64,000 nucleotides of DNA from Dryocola sp051297175 (GTDB taxonomy: Bacteria; Pseudomonadota; Gammaproteobacteria; Enterobacterales; Enterobacteriaceae). Position 1 is the stretch's first letter. Each line of letters starts with the position of its first letter. This document shows positions 16,474 to 25,397 of the stretch, piece by piece. The stretch covers positions 1,302,001-1,366,000 of the forward strand of contig NZ_JBINNY010000001.1 in NCBI RefSeq assembly GCF_051297175.1, in the 5' to 3' direction. The notes under the pieces were generated by a model that made no database searches, had not been told where the DNA came from, and saw only the letters and a list, made by a program, of their open reading frames with translations. A program made the translations under genes and the position numbers.

Positions 16474-19400
16474 TCAGTCTTCCTGATTCGCCTTGAGCGG
16501 GAAGCGACGCCGTACCAGCACAAAGAACAGCGGCACGAAGAAAATCGCTAAAACGGTTGCTGAAATCATTCCGCCCATCACGCCGGTGCCAACCGCATGC
16601 TGGCTGCCGGAACCCGCGCCGGTGCTGGTGGCCATTGGCAGCACGCCGAAGATAAAGGCCAGCGAGGTCATCAATATTGGGCGTAAACGCTGGCGACAGG
16701 CGTCGAGCGTGGCGGACACCAGCTCGCGCCCCTGCGCGTTCATATCGTTGGCGAACTCCACGATCAGAATGGCGTTCTTCGCCGAAAGCCCAATGACGGT
16801 GAGTAGCCCCACCTGGAAGTACACGTCATTCTCAAGCCCCCGCATCCAGGTGGCGAGCAGGGCGCCAATTACGCCAAGCGGCACGACGAGCATAACCGAG
16901 AACGGCACGGACCAGCTTTCATAAAGCGCGGCGAGGCACAGGAACACGACCAGCAGCGAGATAGCGTACAGCGCCGGAGCCTGCGCGCCGGAAAGCCGTT
17001 CCTGATAGGACATGCCCGTCCACTCCAGCCCAATGCCGTTCGGCAGCTTCTTCACCAGGTTTTCCATGATGTCCATCGCCGTACCGGTACTCACGCCTGG
17101 CGCAGCCTCACCGACAATCTCGACGGCTGAATAACCGTTGTAGCGTTCCAGGCGCGGCGAGCCCGTCTGCCAGCGCGACGTGGCGAAGGCGGAGAACGGC
17201 ACCATGCCGCCGTCTTTGTTGCGGACATACCACTGGTTAATATCGTCAGGCAGCATGCGGAACCTGGCGGCAGCCTGCACGTAAACCTTCTTCACGCGGC
17301 CGCGATCCATAAAGTCGTTCACGTAGCTTGAGCCCCAGGCGGTTTGCAGCGTGTTGTTGATATCGTCGATGGAAACGCCGAGCGCCTGGGCTTTGCGCTG
17401 GTCGATATCGATTTGCAACTGTGGGCTATCGTCCAGCCCGTTGTGGCGAACGCGGGTGAGCGTGCCGTCATTGCCCGCCATTTCCAGCAGTTGGTCGCGC
17501 GCCTGCATCAGCGCGTCGTGCCCGGCACCGGCGTGGTCCTGTAATTCCATATCAAAACCGGCGGCGTTGCCCAGGCCGTTAATCGCCGGCGGGCTGCTGG
17601 CGATAACCTGCGCCTCTTTGATTTTGCGGAAGTGCTTAGTGGCGCGTTCGATAATCGCGAACGAGCTGCCGCTGGTAGCGTCACGATCGTCCCAGTCCTT
17701 CAGGCGCACGAACATACGCGCGACGTTTTGCCCGTTCCCGCCCGGTCCGGAGCCGATGGTGGAGAATACCGACAGGACGTTATCTTTCTCCTGGGTCAGA
17801 TAATACTGCTCGATACGATCGACCACCTTCAGGGTTTGCTGCTGGGTCGAACCGCTCGGCAGCTGCACGGAGGTGGTGAACACGCCGCGATCTTCAAGCG
17901 GCAGGAAGGAGGTCGGCAGGCGCAGGAACAGGAACACCATACCGCCGAGCAGCAGGGCGTAAATCAGCATCCAGCGGACGCTGTTGGCCAGAATTTTCCC
18001 TACGCCGCTTTCGTAACGGGCGGCGCTGCGGTTAAACATGCGGTTAAACCAGCCGAAGAAGCCTTTCTCGCCGTGATGTTCGCCTTTGTGCAGCGGCTTG
18101 AGGATGGTGGCGCACAGGGCTGGCGTCAGGATTAGCGCCACCAGCACCGAGAGCACCATTGCCGAAACGATGGTTATCGAGAACTGGCGATAAATCGCCC
18201 CGGTCGTCCCGCCGAAGAAGGCCATCGGCACGAAAACGGCGGACAGCACCATCGCAATCCCCACCAGCGCGCCCTGAATCTGCCCCATCGATTTGCGCGT
18301 GGCCTCTTTGGGCGACAGGCCTTCCTCGCTCATGATGCGCTCGACGTTCTCGACCACCACGATGGCGTCATCCACCAGCAGGCCGATGGCGAGAACCATC
18401 GCGAACATCGTTAGGGTGTTTATGCTGTAGCCGAAAGCGTACAGCACCGAATAGGTGCCAAGCAGCACCACCGGCACGGCAATGGTTGGGATGAGCGTTG
18501 CGCGGAAGTTCTGTAAGAACAGGTACATGACGAGGAAAACTAGCAGAATGGCTTCCAGCAGGGTTTTCACCACGTCTTCAATCGAGGCCTTAACGAACGG
18601 CGTGGTTTCATAAGCGATTTTCGCTTCCAGGCCGTGCGGGAAAAACTGCGACAGCTCGTCAATTTTGGCGCGGGCGAGCCTGTCGGTTTCCATCTCGTTT
18701 GCGCCGGAAGCCAGCTTGATCCCAAGCCCGGAGGCGGCCTGGCCATTATAGCGGCTAAGGAAGTCGTATTTTTCGGCACCAAGCTCCACTTCCGCCACAT
18801 CGCCAAGGGTGACGAGCGAACCGTCCTGGTTGACGCGCAGGGTGATGTCTTTGAACTGCTGCGGCGTTTGCAGCAGAGACTGGGCGTTAATGGTGGCGTT
18901 CAGCGCCTGTAAATCAACGGATGGCGTACCGCCGAGCTGGCCGACGGCTATCTGCGCGTTCTGGGAACTGATGGCATCAACAACGTCCTGCGTCGTGAGC
19001 TGGTAGCTGGTCAGCTTGTTGGGATCGAGCCAGATGCGCATCGAATACTGCGAACCGTACGCGTCGACGCTGCCTACGCCGTTGATACGACTGAGCGGAT
19101 CCTGCACGTTACTGGCAACGTAGTCCGAAATATCCTGCTTATCCATGCTGCCGTCGGTGGACACAAACGCCACCATCAGAATATTGGTATCGCCCGTTTT
19201 ATTTACCGTTACGCCCTGGGTTTGCACGGCCTGGGGTAATTTACGCAGCGCGGACTGAAGCTGGTTTTGCACCTGTTGAACGGCTTCGTCCGGGTCGGTT
19301 CCTGCCTTAAAGCTCAGCGTGATGGTGGCCTGTCCGGCGCTGCTGCTCTGCGACGACATGTACATCATGTTGTCCAGCCCGGTCATGTTTTGTTCAATGA

Positions 19401-19590
19401 CCTGAGTTACGGTGTTTTCCAGCGTCTGGGCAGAGGCCCCAGGATAGTTTGCTGTGATTCGCACGTTAGGCGGTGCGAGATCGGGGTATTGCTCAACGGG
19501 GAGCGAAAAAATAGCAAGTGCGCCGGTGAGGCATAAAATAATGGCCAGCACCCAGGCAAAAATGGGGCGATTGATAAAGAAATTCGCCAT
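16474..19590 (-). CDS. acrD: RND multidrug efflux pump AcrD
   Basis: Inner-membrane proton-driven pump of the HAE1 family that works with AcrA and TolC to expel aminoglycosides and anionic drugs. At 1038 residues it matches E. coli AcrD (1037) over its length, including MANFFINRPIFAWVLAI. The transmembrane proton-relay aspartates lie in GLLVDDAIVVVENVERIM, and FGGTTGAIYRQFSITI is RND-typical. Two repeated halves carry large periplasmic loops. No membrane-fusion partner gene is adjacent, as in E. coli, where AcrA is borrowed. It lies downstream of narQ-narP on the same strand with no clear terminator between. Confidence 0.96.
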   Translation of the reverse strand: MANFFINRPIFAWVLAIILCLTGALAIFSLPVEQYPDLAPPNVRITANYPGASAQTLENTVTQVIEQNMTGLDNMMYMSSQSSSAGQATITLSFKAGTDPDEAVQQVQNQLQSALRKLPQAVQTQGVTVNKTGDTNILMVAFVSTDGSMDKQDISDYVASNVQDPLSRINGVGSVDAYGSQYSMRIWLDPNKLTSYQLTTQDVVDAISSQNAQIAVGQLGGTPSVDLQALNATINAQSLLQTPQQFKDITLRVNQDGSLVTLGDVAEVELGAEKYDFLSRYNGQAASGLGIKLASGANEMETDRLARAKIDELSQFFPHGLEAKIAYETTPFVKASIEDVVKTLLEAILLVFLVMYLFLQNFRATLIPTIAVPVVLLGTYSVLYAFGYSINTLTMFAMVLAIGLLVDDAIVVVENVERIMSEEGLSPKEATRKSMGQIQGALVGIAMVLSAVFVPMAFFGGTTGAIYRQFSITIVSAMVLSVLVALILTPALCATILKPLHKGEHHGEKGFFGWFNRMFNRSAARYESGVGKILANSVRWMLIYALLLGGMVFLFLRLPTSFLPLEDRGVFTTSVQLPSGSTQQQTLKVVDRIEQYYLTQEKDNVLSVFSTIGSGPGGNGQNVARMFVRLKDWDDRDATSGSSFAIIERATKHFRKIKEAQVIASSPPAINGLGNAAGFDMELQDHAGAGHDALMQARDQLLEMAGNDGTLTRVRHNGLDDSPQLQIDIDQRKAQALGVSIDDINNTLQTAWGSSYVNDFMDRGRVKKVYVQAAARFRMLPDDINQWYVRNKDGGMVPFSAFATSRWQTGSPRLERYNGYSAVEIVGEAAPGVSTGTAMDIMENLVKKLPNGIGLEWTGMSYQERLSGAQAPALYAISLLVVFLCLAALYESWSVPFSVMLVVPLGVIGALLATWMRGLENDVYFQVGLLTVIGLSAKNAILIVEFANDMNAQGRELVSATLDACRQRLRPILMTSLAFIFGVLPMATSTGAGSGSQHAVGTGVMGGMISATVLAIFFVPLFFVLVRRRFPLKANQED

Positions 19591-19662
19591 CTGGTCAGGA
19601 CCTCGTAAGCACTTCGGATTGTCATTATGGGGGCAGCGGACACTGTAGCCTCAACCGCCATT

Positions 19663-19680
19663 GCAAACGTGGAGAAATTG
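19663..19680 (-). promoter_or_regulatory. Possible BaeR box upstream of acrD
   Basis: On the minus strand AATTTCTCCACGTTTGCA resembles the BaeR consensus TTTTTCTCCATDATTGGC in its first ten positions (TTTCTCCA) and weakly after that. It lies about 75 bp upstream of the acrD ATG. E. coli acrD is activated by BaeSR. By eye the match is only about two thirds, so treat it as a candidate. Confidence 0.35.
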
Positions 19681-19739
19681 AGGAGATAGTGTAAATGATC
19701 TTAGCGTGCTATTGACCTTCTGGCGCGATATTCAGGGAC

Positions 19740-20384
19740 TTAAACGCCCCGGCTTTCAAGGAACAGTACCGTTGCCGCCACGCGTGAACGTACCTGAAGC
19801 TTGCGTAATAAATTGCGGATATGAACCTTCACCGTTTCTTCGGAAATATGCAGACCCGCCGCGATTTGCTTATTTGACAGGCCGCGTGCGACTTCCTGCA
19901 ACACATCCAGCTCACGCTCCGTCAGCGTAGTGAAGGGATCGTCAATACGCGTTTGCGTACCGCGAGTACGTAAGTATTCAGCCACCTGCGCGCTGAAAGC
20001 CTCACCGCCCTTTGCGCCTTTGCGAATATCATCCAGTAACACTTCTGGGTCACTATCTTTCAATAAATAGCCGTCTGCACCGGCGTCAATCAGGGTGAAG
20101 ATATCGCTACGCGCATCGGAAACGGTCAGCACGATAATGCGCGCGCCGACCCCTTCGTGCCGCAGCGCGTTGAGCGTATCCAGCCCGCTCAGGCCCTTCA
20201 TGTTTAAATCCAGCAGGATCACGTCAGGGGATAAACGATTGGCGAGGCTAATCGCTTCCGTGCCGCTGCTCGCTTCGCCCACCACCAAAAAGCCGTCGTC
20301 CATTTCCAGAAGCTGCCGTATTCCCCGGCGCATCAGCGGATGGTCGTCAACAATCAAAACCTCAAAGACATTTTGCTCACTCAT
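19740..20384 (-). CDS. narP: Nitrate/nitrite response regulator NarP
   Basis: NarL/FixJ-family regulator that, phosphorylated by NarQ, activates nap and other anaerobic genes. The 214-residue product has a receiver domain with acidic pocket IVDDHP, phospho-acceptor Asp59 in DVILLDLNMKG, the Thr in LTVSDA and the Lys in LLKDSD. After a linker follows a LuxR-type helix-turn-helix (LTERELDVLQEVARGLSNKQIA). The DSDPEVLL and SNKQIAAGLHISEETV segments favour NarP over NarL. I use the ATG at 20384 behind AGGAG; one at 20408 overlaps the narQ stop but lacks an SD. In K-12 narP is at a distant locus. Confidence 0.92.
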   Translation of the reverse strand: MSEQNVFEVLIVDDHPLMRRGIRQLLEMDDGFLVVGEASSGTEAISLANRLSPDVILLDLNMKGLSGLDTLNALRHEGVGARIIVLTVSDARSDIFTLIDAGADGYLLKDSDPEVLLDDIRKGAKGGEAFSAQVAEYLRTRGTQTRIDDPFTTLTERELDVLQEVARGLSNKQIAAGLHISEETVKVHIRNLLRKLQVRSRVAATVLFLESRGV

Positions 20385-20407
20385 AGCTGCTCCTGCTATT
20401 TCCTTCA

Positions 20408-22093
20408 TTATTGTCTGACGCCTGAACGAAAGGTGATCGTAATCAGCGTGCCGCCCTCTGCGGGGCGGGTAATAGTTAACGTACCGCCCAGCTGTGCCGC
20501 GCGTTCGTGCATGATATTCAAACCGTAGTGGCCTTCCGGCTCGCTAAAGCTCGTCATACCTTTACCGTTATCAAGAATGGTTGCCGTATGCTCCCCGGCA
20601 GGGGACGTCGTGCAGGTGACGGAAATCTCCCGCGCGTCGGCGTGCTTAATGGCATTGAGCACCGCCTCACGAATAATTTGCAGCAGATGAACCTGCTGCT
20701 GGGCGTCCAGCGCCTGGGTCGGCATTTTACAGTCCAGATGCAGGGTCGCATCGGTTTGCTGCCGCAGCGGTTCGATCATTTCCTTCAGCGCTGCGGGCAG
20801 GTCGGCCTGCTGTAGCGTCAGGCGGAAAGTGGTCAGCAGCTCGCGCAGCTGCCGATAAGCGTCGTTCAGCGCCTGTGAAAAATCGCCGATGATCTTCTGC
20901 GCTTTGTCATTCTCCTGCGGCACCGTGCGCCGGAGCAGCGTGAGCTGAATGCGTAAAAAAGAAAGTACCTGCGCCAGCGAATCGTGCAGCTCGCGGGCGA
21001 TAGTCGCTCTTTCCTGCATCAGCAGCAGCTGCTGGTAGTGCTTCTGCGCCTGGTTAAAATACAGCCCGCGCCCTAGCATGGTCGCCACGCTTTTCATCAG
21101 CGCCAGGGGCGGCGTGTTCTCGCTCGACTGCCAGCGCAGCAGGCCCAGCTCATCATCCTGTTGGGTAATAGGCACCGACTGCCAGGGCGTTGCTGCCTGC
21201 TGCGTACCCTCGCGCAGCAGCCAGTTTTCTCCAACCTGCATTTCGATGTAGTCCACCTTTTCCTGCTCGCGCACCAGCTGGAGGATATGGCTAAAGCAGT
21301 GCCTGTCGATGGTGCTGACGTTCAGCGCCTGCGAGCAGGCGTAAAGCACTTCCAGCGTGCGGTTCGCCTCCTGCAGGCTCAGCGTTTTTTGCTCAACCTT
21401 ATCTTCCAGCGAGCGGTATAGCCTTTGCAGCTCGTCCGCCATGCGCGTGAAGATGTGCGCCAGCAGGCCAATCTCGTTGGGCAACGTGGTATCCAACGGC
21501 GGGTGGTCGAACTGCCCGCGTTCCACGGATTCGCTGGCCAGCATCAGCTTGTTCAGCGGCGCGACGACCTGCTGGCGGAACCGGCGCAGGGTGAAAAACA
21601 CCAGGATGAAAATAGCGATAAATCCAATAATCGAGGTGATCACCACCTGGGTCATCTTTCTTTCGGCGTAGTGTTGTAACGCCAGCACAAACAGGTCGAT
21701 TTGCGCGACGTAGCCAGCAATATGGCTGTGAAACCAGCCGATATCTCCCTGCCGAATGTGCCGCTCCATATCAGCCCAGGCGCTATTAATGGCGTTGTAG
21801 CGGTCGCGCACCTCCTGCGGCACCCAGATGCGTGACGGGTTAAGCAGCGCCTTCGAACCCAGCGTCTGGTTGTAGTGCGCCAGATGCTGTTCGATATTTG
21901 CGCGATCGTTCTGTAAGTCGTAGCCGAGGCGGTAGCTCTGCATGCGCAGTGACCCGGCGACGTTAATCGCTTCGGCATCGCGCTGGCTGCTGGCAAGCGT
22001 CAGGATCGCCGCGCCCGTTGAGATCAGCGAAAGCAGTACGATAAACAAAAAGGCGCGGGCGAGGCTCGCCCAAACCGAGCTTTGCACTATCAC
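20408..22093 (-). CDS. narQ: Nitrate/nitrite sensor histidine kinase NarQ
   Basis: Membrane sensor that binds nitrate or nitrite and phosphorylates NarP and NarL. The 561-residue product (E. coli 566) starts with a membrane span (LARAFLFIVLLSLISTGAAI). The ligand-binding P-box is RMQSYRLGYDLQ, near residues 50-60. A second span (VVITSIIGFIAIFILVFF), a HAMP linker and a central cysteine-containing region follow. Then comes the HPK7-type dimer/phospho-acceptor helix ERATIARELHDSLAQVL, with ATP-binding motifs near the C-terminus (LDNGKGM, GHYGLNIMHERA). narP follows 23 bases after the stop, an arrangement not found in K-12. Confidence 0.95.
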   Translation of the reverse strand: MIVQSSVWASLARAFLFIVLLSLISTGAAILTLASSQRDAEAINVAGSLRMQSYRLGYDLQNDRANIEQHLAHYNQTLGSKALLNPSRIWVPQEVRDRYNAINSAWADMERHIRQGDIGWFHSHIAGYVAQIDLFVLALQHYAERKMTQVVITSIIGFIAIFILVFFTLRRFRQQVVAPLNKLMLASESVERGQFDHPPLDTTLPNEIGLLAHIFTRMADELQRLYRSLEDKVEQKTLSLQEANRTLEVLYACSQALNVSTIDRHCFSHILQLVREQEKVDYIEMQVGENWLLREGTQQAATPWQSVPITQQDDELGLLRWQSSENTPPLALMKSVATMLGRGLYFNQAQKHYQQLLLMQERATIARELHDSLAQVLSFLRIQLTLLRRTVPQENDKAQKIIGDFSQALNDAYRQLRELLTTFRLTLQQADLPAALKEMIEPLRQQTDATLHLDCKMPTQALDAQQQVHLLQIIREAVLNAIKHADAREISVTCTTSPAGEHTATILDNGKGMTSFSEPEGHYGLNIMHERAAQLGGTLTITRPAEGGTLITITFRSGVRQ

Positions 22094-22426
22094 GGGGCGA
22101 ATAACCTCGACAAATATAGGGTGGGCGAAACCTACCAGAAAGAAGGGCGCGGAAAAACTTTTGTTGAGGTTATTTCGAGCCGAATTCCAAAACTGGAAGT
22201 CGGGTTAACCCGGCGTGATCAGAAAATACTCAAACACCTTACAAATAATATTAAAGGAATAATGTTTCATTTTTTTGATAACAGAAATTGATCCTTACCA
22301 GGTTATCAGCAGATTCGCGACCAAACTGGGCATTTGACCATTGCCAGCGTCAGCCTCCCTCAGGTAAAGAATATCCCCATAAAAAATAAGCCTCCTTCTT
22401 CGTGAACACAGGCAACAGAGGTCCAG
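22094..22426. promoter_or_regulatory. narQ/aegA divergent promoter region with FNR-like site
   Basis: A 333-bp gap, AT-rich from about 22220 to 22300. At 22288-22301 TTGATCCTTACCAG matches 8 of 10 defined bases of the FNR palindrome TTGAT-N4-ATCAA, about 130 bp before the aegA ATG. E. coli aegA is FNR- and nitrate-controlled, so this is the likely anaerobic site. I see no strong -10 or -35 pair for either gene and no gene in this gap; the minus-strand frame over 22295-22786 is a shadow. Confidence 0.4.
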
Positions 22427-24427
22427 ATGAATCGTTTTGTTCTTGCCAATGCCCAGCAGTGCGTCGGCTGTTATGCATGTGAAGTTGCCTGCGTGATGGC
22501 GCACAACGGCGAAAAGCATGTCCTGAAAGCCGAGCAGTTTCTGCCGCGTATTCGCGTCATAAAAGATGCCGGGCGCGCCAACGCCGTTACCTGCCGTCAT
22601 TGCGAAGCGGCCCCCTGCGCCAATAGCTGCCCTAATGGCGCTATATCCCGCATTAATGAAAGCATTCAGGTTAACCAGCGCAGATGCATCGGCTGCAAAT
22701 CCTGCGTGGTTGCCTGCCCGTTTGGGGCGATGCAGGTCGTTACCGTCCCGCTTGACGGCAGGCGCAGCGTTAAGGCCAACGCCCATAAATGCGAGTTGTG
22801 TAACGGGCGTGAAAGCGGCCCGGCATGCGTGGAAAACTGCCCGAGTAAGGCGCTAAGGCTTATCACCGACGATACGCTTAATACGCTAGCAAAAAACCGC
22901 CGCCTGCGTGCCGCCGCCCAGGAAACGCAGCCGTGGCACGCCACCGCTCGGCAGTATTCACAGCAGCAGCCAACCACGGCAGATGTAAGCCTGGCCGCGA
23001 AAATGCGCGCCACGCCGCCTCGCCAGGACCCGGATAAAATTGACCTCACGCTGAGGAAAACGGGGTTTACAGAAATCTACCGCACCTTCAGTAAATCCCA
23101 GGCCGAAAGCCAGGCGGATCGCTGCCTGAAGTGCGGCGAACACAGCGTTTGCGAATGGACCTGCCCGCTGCACAACCACATTCCGCAGTGGATTGAGCTG
23201 GTGAAAGAGGGCCGCGTGATGGAGGCGGTGGAGCTTTCGCATCAAACCAACTGCCTGCCGGAAGTCACCGGCCGCGTCTGCCCGCAGGATCGCCTGTGCG
23301 AAAACGCCTGCACGCTGAAAGACGAGTACGGCGCGGTGACCATCGGCAACATCGAACGCTTTATCTCCGAAAGCGCCTTCGCCAGCGGCTGGACGCCCGA
23401 TTTATCCTATGTGCGGCCAACCGGCCGCCGTGTGGCCATCATCGGCGCGGGGCCTGCGGGCCTTGCCTGTGCGGATATTCTGGCGCGCAACGGCGTACAG
23501 GCGACGGTCTTTGACCGCCATCCGGAAATCGGCGGCCTGCTGACCTTCGGCATTCCTGCCTTCAAGCTGGACAAATCTTTGCTCAGCCGCCGCCGGGAAA
23601 TCTTCAGCGCCATGGGCATCGACTTCAGGCTCAACTGCGAAATAGGCCGTGATATCCCGCTGGAGCAGGTTCTGGCGGATTACGACGCGGTGTTTGTCGG
23701 CGTGGGAACCTACCGCTCGATGAAGGCGGGATTGCCAAACGAAGACGCGCCGGGCGTCTACGACGCGCTGCCGTTCCTCATCGCTAATACCAAACGGGTG
23801 ATGGGGCTGCCGGAGCTGGCTGATGAACCCTATATCAATATGGCGGGGAAACACGTGGTGGTGCTGGGCGGTGGCGACACGGCGATGGACTGCGTGCGCA
23901 CCTCGCTGCGGCATGGCGCTCGGCAGGTCACCTGCGCCTACCGTCGCGACGAGGCCAATATGCCAGGCTCGAAGAAAGAGGTCAGAAACGCCCGCGAAGA
24001 GGGCGCGGAGTTTGAGTTTAACGTTCAGCCGCTGAACGTTGAGCTGGACGAAAGCGGCCAGGTTGCCGGTATCCGCATGCTGCGCACGAGGATGGGCGAA
24101 CCCGACGCGGAGGGTCGTCGCCGCCCGGAACCCATCAACGGCTCTGAGTTTGTGATGCCCGCCGACGCGGTGGTGATGGCGTTTGGCTTTCATCCGCACG
24201 GCCTACCGTGGCTGGAAGAGCAGGGCGTCAAGCTCGATAGCCGGGGCCGCATCGTGGCGAGCGTGGAAGACAGGCTGCGCTACCAGACCAGCAACCCGAA
24301 AATCTTCGCCGGCGGCGATGCCGTGCGCGGCGCGGATCTGGTGGTTACCGCGATGGCGGAAGGTAGGCATGCCGCCGCTGGCATCATGGACTGGCTCAAC
24401 GTGGCGGAGCAAAGGGCGATTAATTAG
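22427..24427 (+). CDS. aegA: AegA, ferredoxin-glutamate-synthase-like oxidoreductase
   Basis: The 666-residue product (E. coli AegA 659) joins two modules. Residues 1-170 form a polyferredoxin domain with clustered cysteines (QQCVGCYACEVAC, CRHCEAAPCANSC, RRCIGCKSCVVAC, HKCELC...CVENC). The rest resembles the GltD small subunit of glutamate synthase, with CLKCGEHSVCEWTCPLHNHI, an FAD-binding GAGPAGLACADIL and an NAD(P)-binding VVLGGGDTAMDCVR. It thus moves electrons between NAD(P)H, FAD and Fe-S clusters. E. coli AegA is anaerobically expressed and has been linked to FdhF-dependent urate breakdown. Here it sits between narQP and nap. Confidence 0.94.
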   Translation: MNRFVLANAQQCVGCYACEVACVMAHNGEKHVLKAEQFLPRIRVIKDAGRANAVTCRHCEAAPCANSCPNGAISRINESIQVNQRRCIGCKSCVVACPFGAMQVVTVPLDGRRSVKANAHKCELCNGRESGPACVENCPSKALRLITDDTLNTLAKNRRLRAAAQETQPWHATARQYSQQQPTTADVSLAAKMRATPPRQDPDKIDLTLRKTGFTEIYRTFSKSQAESQADRCLKCGEHSVCEWTCPLHNHIPQWIELVKEGRVMEAVELSHQTNCLPEVTGRVCPQDRLCENACTLKDEYGAVTIGNIERFISESAFASGWTPDLSYVRPTGRRVAIIGAGPAGLACADILARNGVQATVFDRHPEIGGLLTFGIPAFKLDKSLLSRRREIFSAMGIDFRLNCEIGRDIPLEQVLADYDAVFVGVGTYRSMKAGLPNEDAPGVYDALPFLIANTKRVMGLPELADEPYINMAGKHVVVLGGGDTAMDCVRTSLRHGARQVTCAYRRDEANMPGSKKEVRNAREEGAEFEFNVQPLNVELDESGQVAGIRMLRTRMGEPDAEGRRRPEPINGSEFVMPADAVVMAFGFHPHGLPWLEEQGVKLDSRGRIVASVEDRLRYQTSNPKIFAGGDAVRGADLVVTAMAEGRHAAAGIMDWLNVAEQRAIN

Positions 24428-24430
24428 AGT

Positions 24431-24460
24431 TTGGTCGGATGGCGCTTCGCTCGTCCGGCC
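24431..24460. repeat. Single REP-type palindrome
   Basis: TTGGTCGGATGGCGCTTCGC followed by TCGTCCGGCC directly after the aegA stop. The inverted arms TCGGATGGCG and CGTCCGG are shorter than in other copies. Confidence 0.55.
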
Positions 24461-24486
24461 TGGAGTAAACCAAACCGTTCCCCTTT

Positions 24487-24548
24487 TTGATCCTGTACCG
24501 GCATTTACCCATTTAGGGGGATGCCGTAATTACCCCTTTGTCACATAA
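24487..24548 (+). promoter_or_regulatory. nap promoter with FNR-like and NarP-like sites
   Basis: An FNR half-site TTGAT (24487-24491; whole site to 24500, centre 24493.5) lies 20 bp from a NarL/NarP 7-2-7 element. That element is TACCCAT-TT-AGGGGGA (24506-24521, centre 24513.5), whose first heptamer is a perfect TACYYMT. Another perfect heptamer, TACCCCT, is at 24531. In E. coli napF the FNR and NarP sites are at -64.5 and -44.5, also 20 bp apart. That geometry puts the start near 24558, with CATAAC (24543-24548) as -10. The second FNR half-site is weak. Confidence 0.65.
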
Positions 24549-24652
24549 CGTAACCCTCAATAAAAAACCGTAGAAGACTACGGAAATAACAGTGATGTTT
24601 TTGCCGGTCTCAGGCCCATGGGGCTGGCGATTGTGAAGCAAGGATGTCGTTA

Positions 24653-25144
24653 ATGGCCGAACTGTCCCGACGTGGATTACTTACCGGAAGCTGGCGCAGC
24701 GATGCACCGGCTTTTCGCCCTCCCTGGAGCGGGGATGAATCCCATTTCCTGATTGAATGCGTGCGCTGCGACGCCTGCCTGCCGGTCTGTGAAACCCGCG
24801 TGTTGAAGCGTGGCCGCGGCGGCTATCCGGAGGTCGATTTCAGCAAGGGCGAATGTACTTTTTGCTATTCCTGCGCCGATGCCTGCCCGCAGCAGCTATT
24901 CCACGCGCGTGAAACGTCGCCCTGGGAGCACGTGTTGTTTATCACCGAGAGATGCGTTGCCAGAAGTGGGGTGGAATGCCGCAGCTGTCAGGACGCCTGC
25001 GAAACCCAGGCCATCACCTTTCGCCCGACGGCGCAGGGGATCTCTTTTCCGCAGCTCAACCGCTCCGCCTGCAACGCCTGCGGGGGCTGTATTGCCGGTT
25101 GTCCTGTTTCTGCACTCACCATGAGGCACGCCGATGCAAACTAG
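24653..25144 (+). CDS. napF: Ferredoxin-type protein NapF
   Basis: Cytosolic iron-sulfur protein that helps mature NapA before export. The 163-residue product (E. coli 164) has four cysteine clusters for [4Fe-4S] centres: CVRCDACLPVCET, CTFCYSCADACPQ, CRSCQDACET and CNACGGCIAGCP. I chose the ATG at 24653: AAGGA is 8 bases upstream and the product (MAELSRRGLLTGSW) aligns with MKIDASRRGILTG of E. coli. The ATG at 24644 has AAGG directly abutting it. napF opens the nap operon and overlaps napD by 11 bases. Confidence 0.93.
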   Translation: MAELSRRGLLTGSWRSDAPAFRPPWSGDESHFLIECVRCDACLPVCETRVLKRGRGGYPEVDFSKGECTFCYSCADACPQQLFHARETSPWEHVLFITERCVARSGVECRSCQDACETQAITFRPTAQGISFPQLNRSACNACGGCIAGCPVSALTMRHADAN

Positions 25145-25397
25145 CTGGCACGTCTGTGGCCTGGTCGTACAGGCACACCCACAACATATTCCTGCCGTGA
25201 GCGCCGCCTTAAGCGCGCTTGCTGGCAGCGAGGTCGCCGCGAGCGATGCCGATAACGGCAAGCTGGTGGTGGTCATGGAGGCCGCGCGCAGCGACGCGCT
25301 GCTTCGCCAAATTGAGTCGGCACGCAACATTGCAAACGTGCTGGCGGTGTCGCTGGTTTACCACCAGCAGGATGAGCAAGGTGAGGAAACACCATGA
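25134..25397 (+). CDS. napD: NapD, chaperone for NapA signal peptide
   Basis: Small cytosolic protein (87 residues, as in E. coli) that binds the twin-arginine signal of NapA and delays export until the molybdenum cofactor is in place. It has a ferredoxin-like beta-alpha-beta fold. Conserved blocks are WHVCGLVVQAHPQ, the central VAASDADNGKLVVVMEA and the C-terminal ANVLAVSLVYHQQDEQGEE. It overlaps napF by 11 bases and napA by four (ATGA), so translation is tightly coupled. Confidence 0.95.
   Translation: MQTSWHVCGLVVQAHPQHIPAVSAALSALAGSEVAASDADNGKLVVVMEAARSDALLRQIESARNIANVLAVSLVYHQQDEQGEETP

Noticed and set aside
22295..22786. 163-codon minus-strand frame at the aegA start
   Set aside because: Overlaps the aegA ferredoxin domain and the promoter gap; not conserved.
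23402..24199. 265-codon minus-strand frame inside aegA
   Set aside because: Antisense shadow of the FAD domain, with no start signal and His/Arg-rich composition.
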